Positions 63,179-64,000 of a stretch of DNA of 64,000 bases are shown one piece after another. A program made the translations under genes and the position numbers. The DNA comes from a bacterium. Its GTDB lineage: Bacteria; AUK180. Within the stretch, counting starts at the first letter, position 1; the number at the start of each line of letters is the position of its first letter. The stretch covers positions 1 to 64,000 of the forward strand of contig JAGLGN010000017.1 of assembly GCA_023144005.1 (NCBI GenBank), given 5' to 3'. The notes below the pieces were generated by a model. It had not been told where the DNA came from and made no database searches. It saw only the letters and a program-made list of their open reading frames with translations.

Positions 63179-63240
63179 GCCGGTTTCGAATGAAACCGGC
63201 GATAGATTTTGATTTGCCGGCAAACCGCGCTTTCCGGCAA
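63179..63240 (+). promoter_or_regulatory. Two hairpins in the leader of the beta-barrel gene
   Basis: First stem GCCGGTTTC-GAAT-GAAACCGGC (63179-63200), a perfect 9-bp stem. Second stem TTGCCGG (63214-63220) with CCGGCAA (63234-63240), directly against the GGAGG ribosome site at 63241. The second stem could control access of the ribosome. I do not recognise a known riboswitch. Confidence 0.55.
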
Positions 63241-63249
63241 GGAGGAAAA

Positions 63250-64000
63250 ATGAAAAAATTATTAATGCTCTTACTTTTGACCGTCCTGATACCCTTTAGT
63301 ACAGATTCAGCAGAATTCAACTACGGAGTAAACATAGATCTCGGCGGCAGTGCTCTTACCTGCGGCAACCTTAAGGACGCTTTGGAATTCTCTCAACTTG
63401 CTGATCCAGATATAAAAAAATACACGGCAAAAGGCACGCCTGGATTTGGGTTTGAACTTGGAGGATATTTTGAATATATTATTTCCGAAGTTATGGATCT
63501 TCGCCTTTCAATCAACTTCCAGTCCATCAGGTCCACCATTTCCATCGACAAGATCGAAGATGACTCCCATACTGTCCTCACCTGGAAAAATGATATCCAA
63601 TCACAAGCTGATTTCAACCTCAGGTTCATAAGTGTACCCATAGTGTGTAAATTTAAGCTCGGAGAGACAGGAAAGGTTTTTCTTCTCGGAGGATTAGAAT
63701 TCAAATTCCCCACCAGTGCTGAAATGTCTTCGGAAGAGACAGTAGTGGAAGAAACCTATACTTTGGGAGAACTCACCGATTCCCAGAGCGTTACTCTCAA
63801 ATATGATGCGATTATTGATTCTCTCAATACTACTATGACGGATCTGATATTGGGAGCAGGGATGGAATTCCCCTTTGGTAAGTCTGTGATGGAAATCTTG
63901 ATCAGTATTAATGTACCCCTCTCTAAGAAAGATTTGTACACTTTTAATCCCTGGTTCCACGATATCGCAGAGAACAATGAGGTATTTACATATTACGGAA
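63250..64000 (+). CDS. Outer-membrane beta-barrel protein (partial)
   Basis: The 5' 250 codons of a gene that runs off the window. Signal peptide KKLLMLLLLTVLIPFSTDSA, then alternating beta-strand sequence with GFGFELGGYFEYIISEVMDL, LRFISVPIVCKFKLGETGK and VFLLGGLEFKFPTSAE, the pattern of PorT-like/outer-membrane beta-barrel domain proteins. ATG at 63250 four bases after GGAGG. It is the only plus-strand gene after the chemosensory operon. Confidence 0.8.
   Translation, partial: MKKLLMLLLLTVLIPFSTDSAEFNYGVNIDLGGSALTCGNLKDALEFSQLADPDIKKYTAKGTPGFGFELGGYFEYIISEVMDLRLSINFQSIRSTISIDKIEDDSHTVLTWKNDIQSQADFNLRFISVPIVCKFKLGETGKVFLLGGLEFKFPTSAEMSSEETVVEETYTLGELTDSQSVTLKYDAIIDSLNTTMTDLILGAGMEFPFGKSVMEILISINVPLSKKDLYTFNPWFHDIAENNEVFTYYG

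Noticed and set aside
63179-63240. Cyclic di-GMP or other known riboswitch
   Set aside because: Stable stems are present but the conserved loop sequences of the riboswitch classes I know are not.

Overview
The window is from a diderm (Gram-negative-type) bacterium. It carries lipoprotein and LPS export genes (lnt, LolC/LolD-type transporter, LptF/G-type permease), an OmpA-domain protein, and a C11 protease whose C-terminus looks like a type IX secretion sorting domain (a YPNP motif, then a GIYI and RKLGLIK tail). That tail points to the FCB superphylum or a related candidate phylum. There is no rRNA or tRNA here, so the placement is inference.

Region 1 (1-18.7 kb) is one unbroken minus-strand run of 19 genes with overlapping or nearly touching ends. 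From its promoter end it reads: MocA-type nucleotidyltransferase, XdhC-type maturation factor, Fe-S and FAD subunits of a molybdenum hydroxylase (no molybdopterin subunit), THEP1-like NTPase, outer-membrane protein, LexA, glucose-6-phosphate isomerase, aspartate-semialdehyde dehydrogenase, membrane protein, LolC/E, LolD, LptF/G, urocanate hydratase, GAF-GGDEF diguanylate cyclase, Lrp-type ligand domain, lipoprotein, Lnt, OmpA-domain protein. Region 2 (18.7-22.2 kb) is a repeat-rich gap and the secreted C11 protease.

Region 3 (22.2-37.9 kb) is sensory. A multi-PAS hybrid histidine kinase and a sigma-54 response regulator face away from a complete chemosensory operon: CheW, a soluble chemoreceptor with three cysteine-rich PAS domains, CheR, a CheA fused to a CheC-like phosphatase domain, a CheD lacking its catalytic cysteine, CheB, CheY, an HD-GYP protein and a second, intact CheD. 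The most original feature is this adaptation and dephosphorylation module: the kinase carries the phosphatase and is followed directly by a pseudo-CheD.

Region 4 (38-59.1 kb) is a visibly more A+T-rich accessory array, all on the minus strand. It holds a class III cyclase, TPR and membrane proteins, a KAP-like P-loop NTPase, a Dam / OLD-like ATPase / HNH group, a PIN-like membrane protein, a PD-(D/E)xK-SF1 helicase-S24 peptidase fusion with a MazG protein, and a Pycsar-like nucleotide cyclase. Many of its gaps carry copies or pieces of one roughly 250-bp element. The right half of that element contains a TTGTAG-N17-TATAAT-like promoter and, in four copies, a short ORF of about 25 codons. It reads as a defence or accessory-gene island with a shared expression module.

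Region 5 (59.2-64 kb) has a KEKE-repeat envelope protein, a second TPR protein, a 5' region with repeated GTTAATA-type motifs and two hairpins, and the start of an outer-membrane beta-barrel gene on the plus strand that runs off the end. Intergenic gaps throughout are full of degenerate short repeats (core TGCGNAGCG with runs such as TTCATTG/TTCACTG) that often begin at the stop codons of genes.
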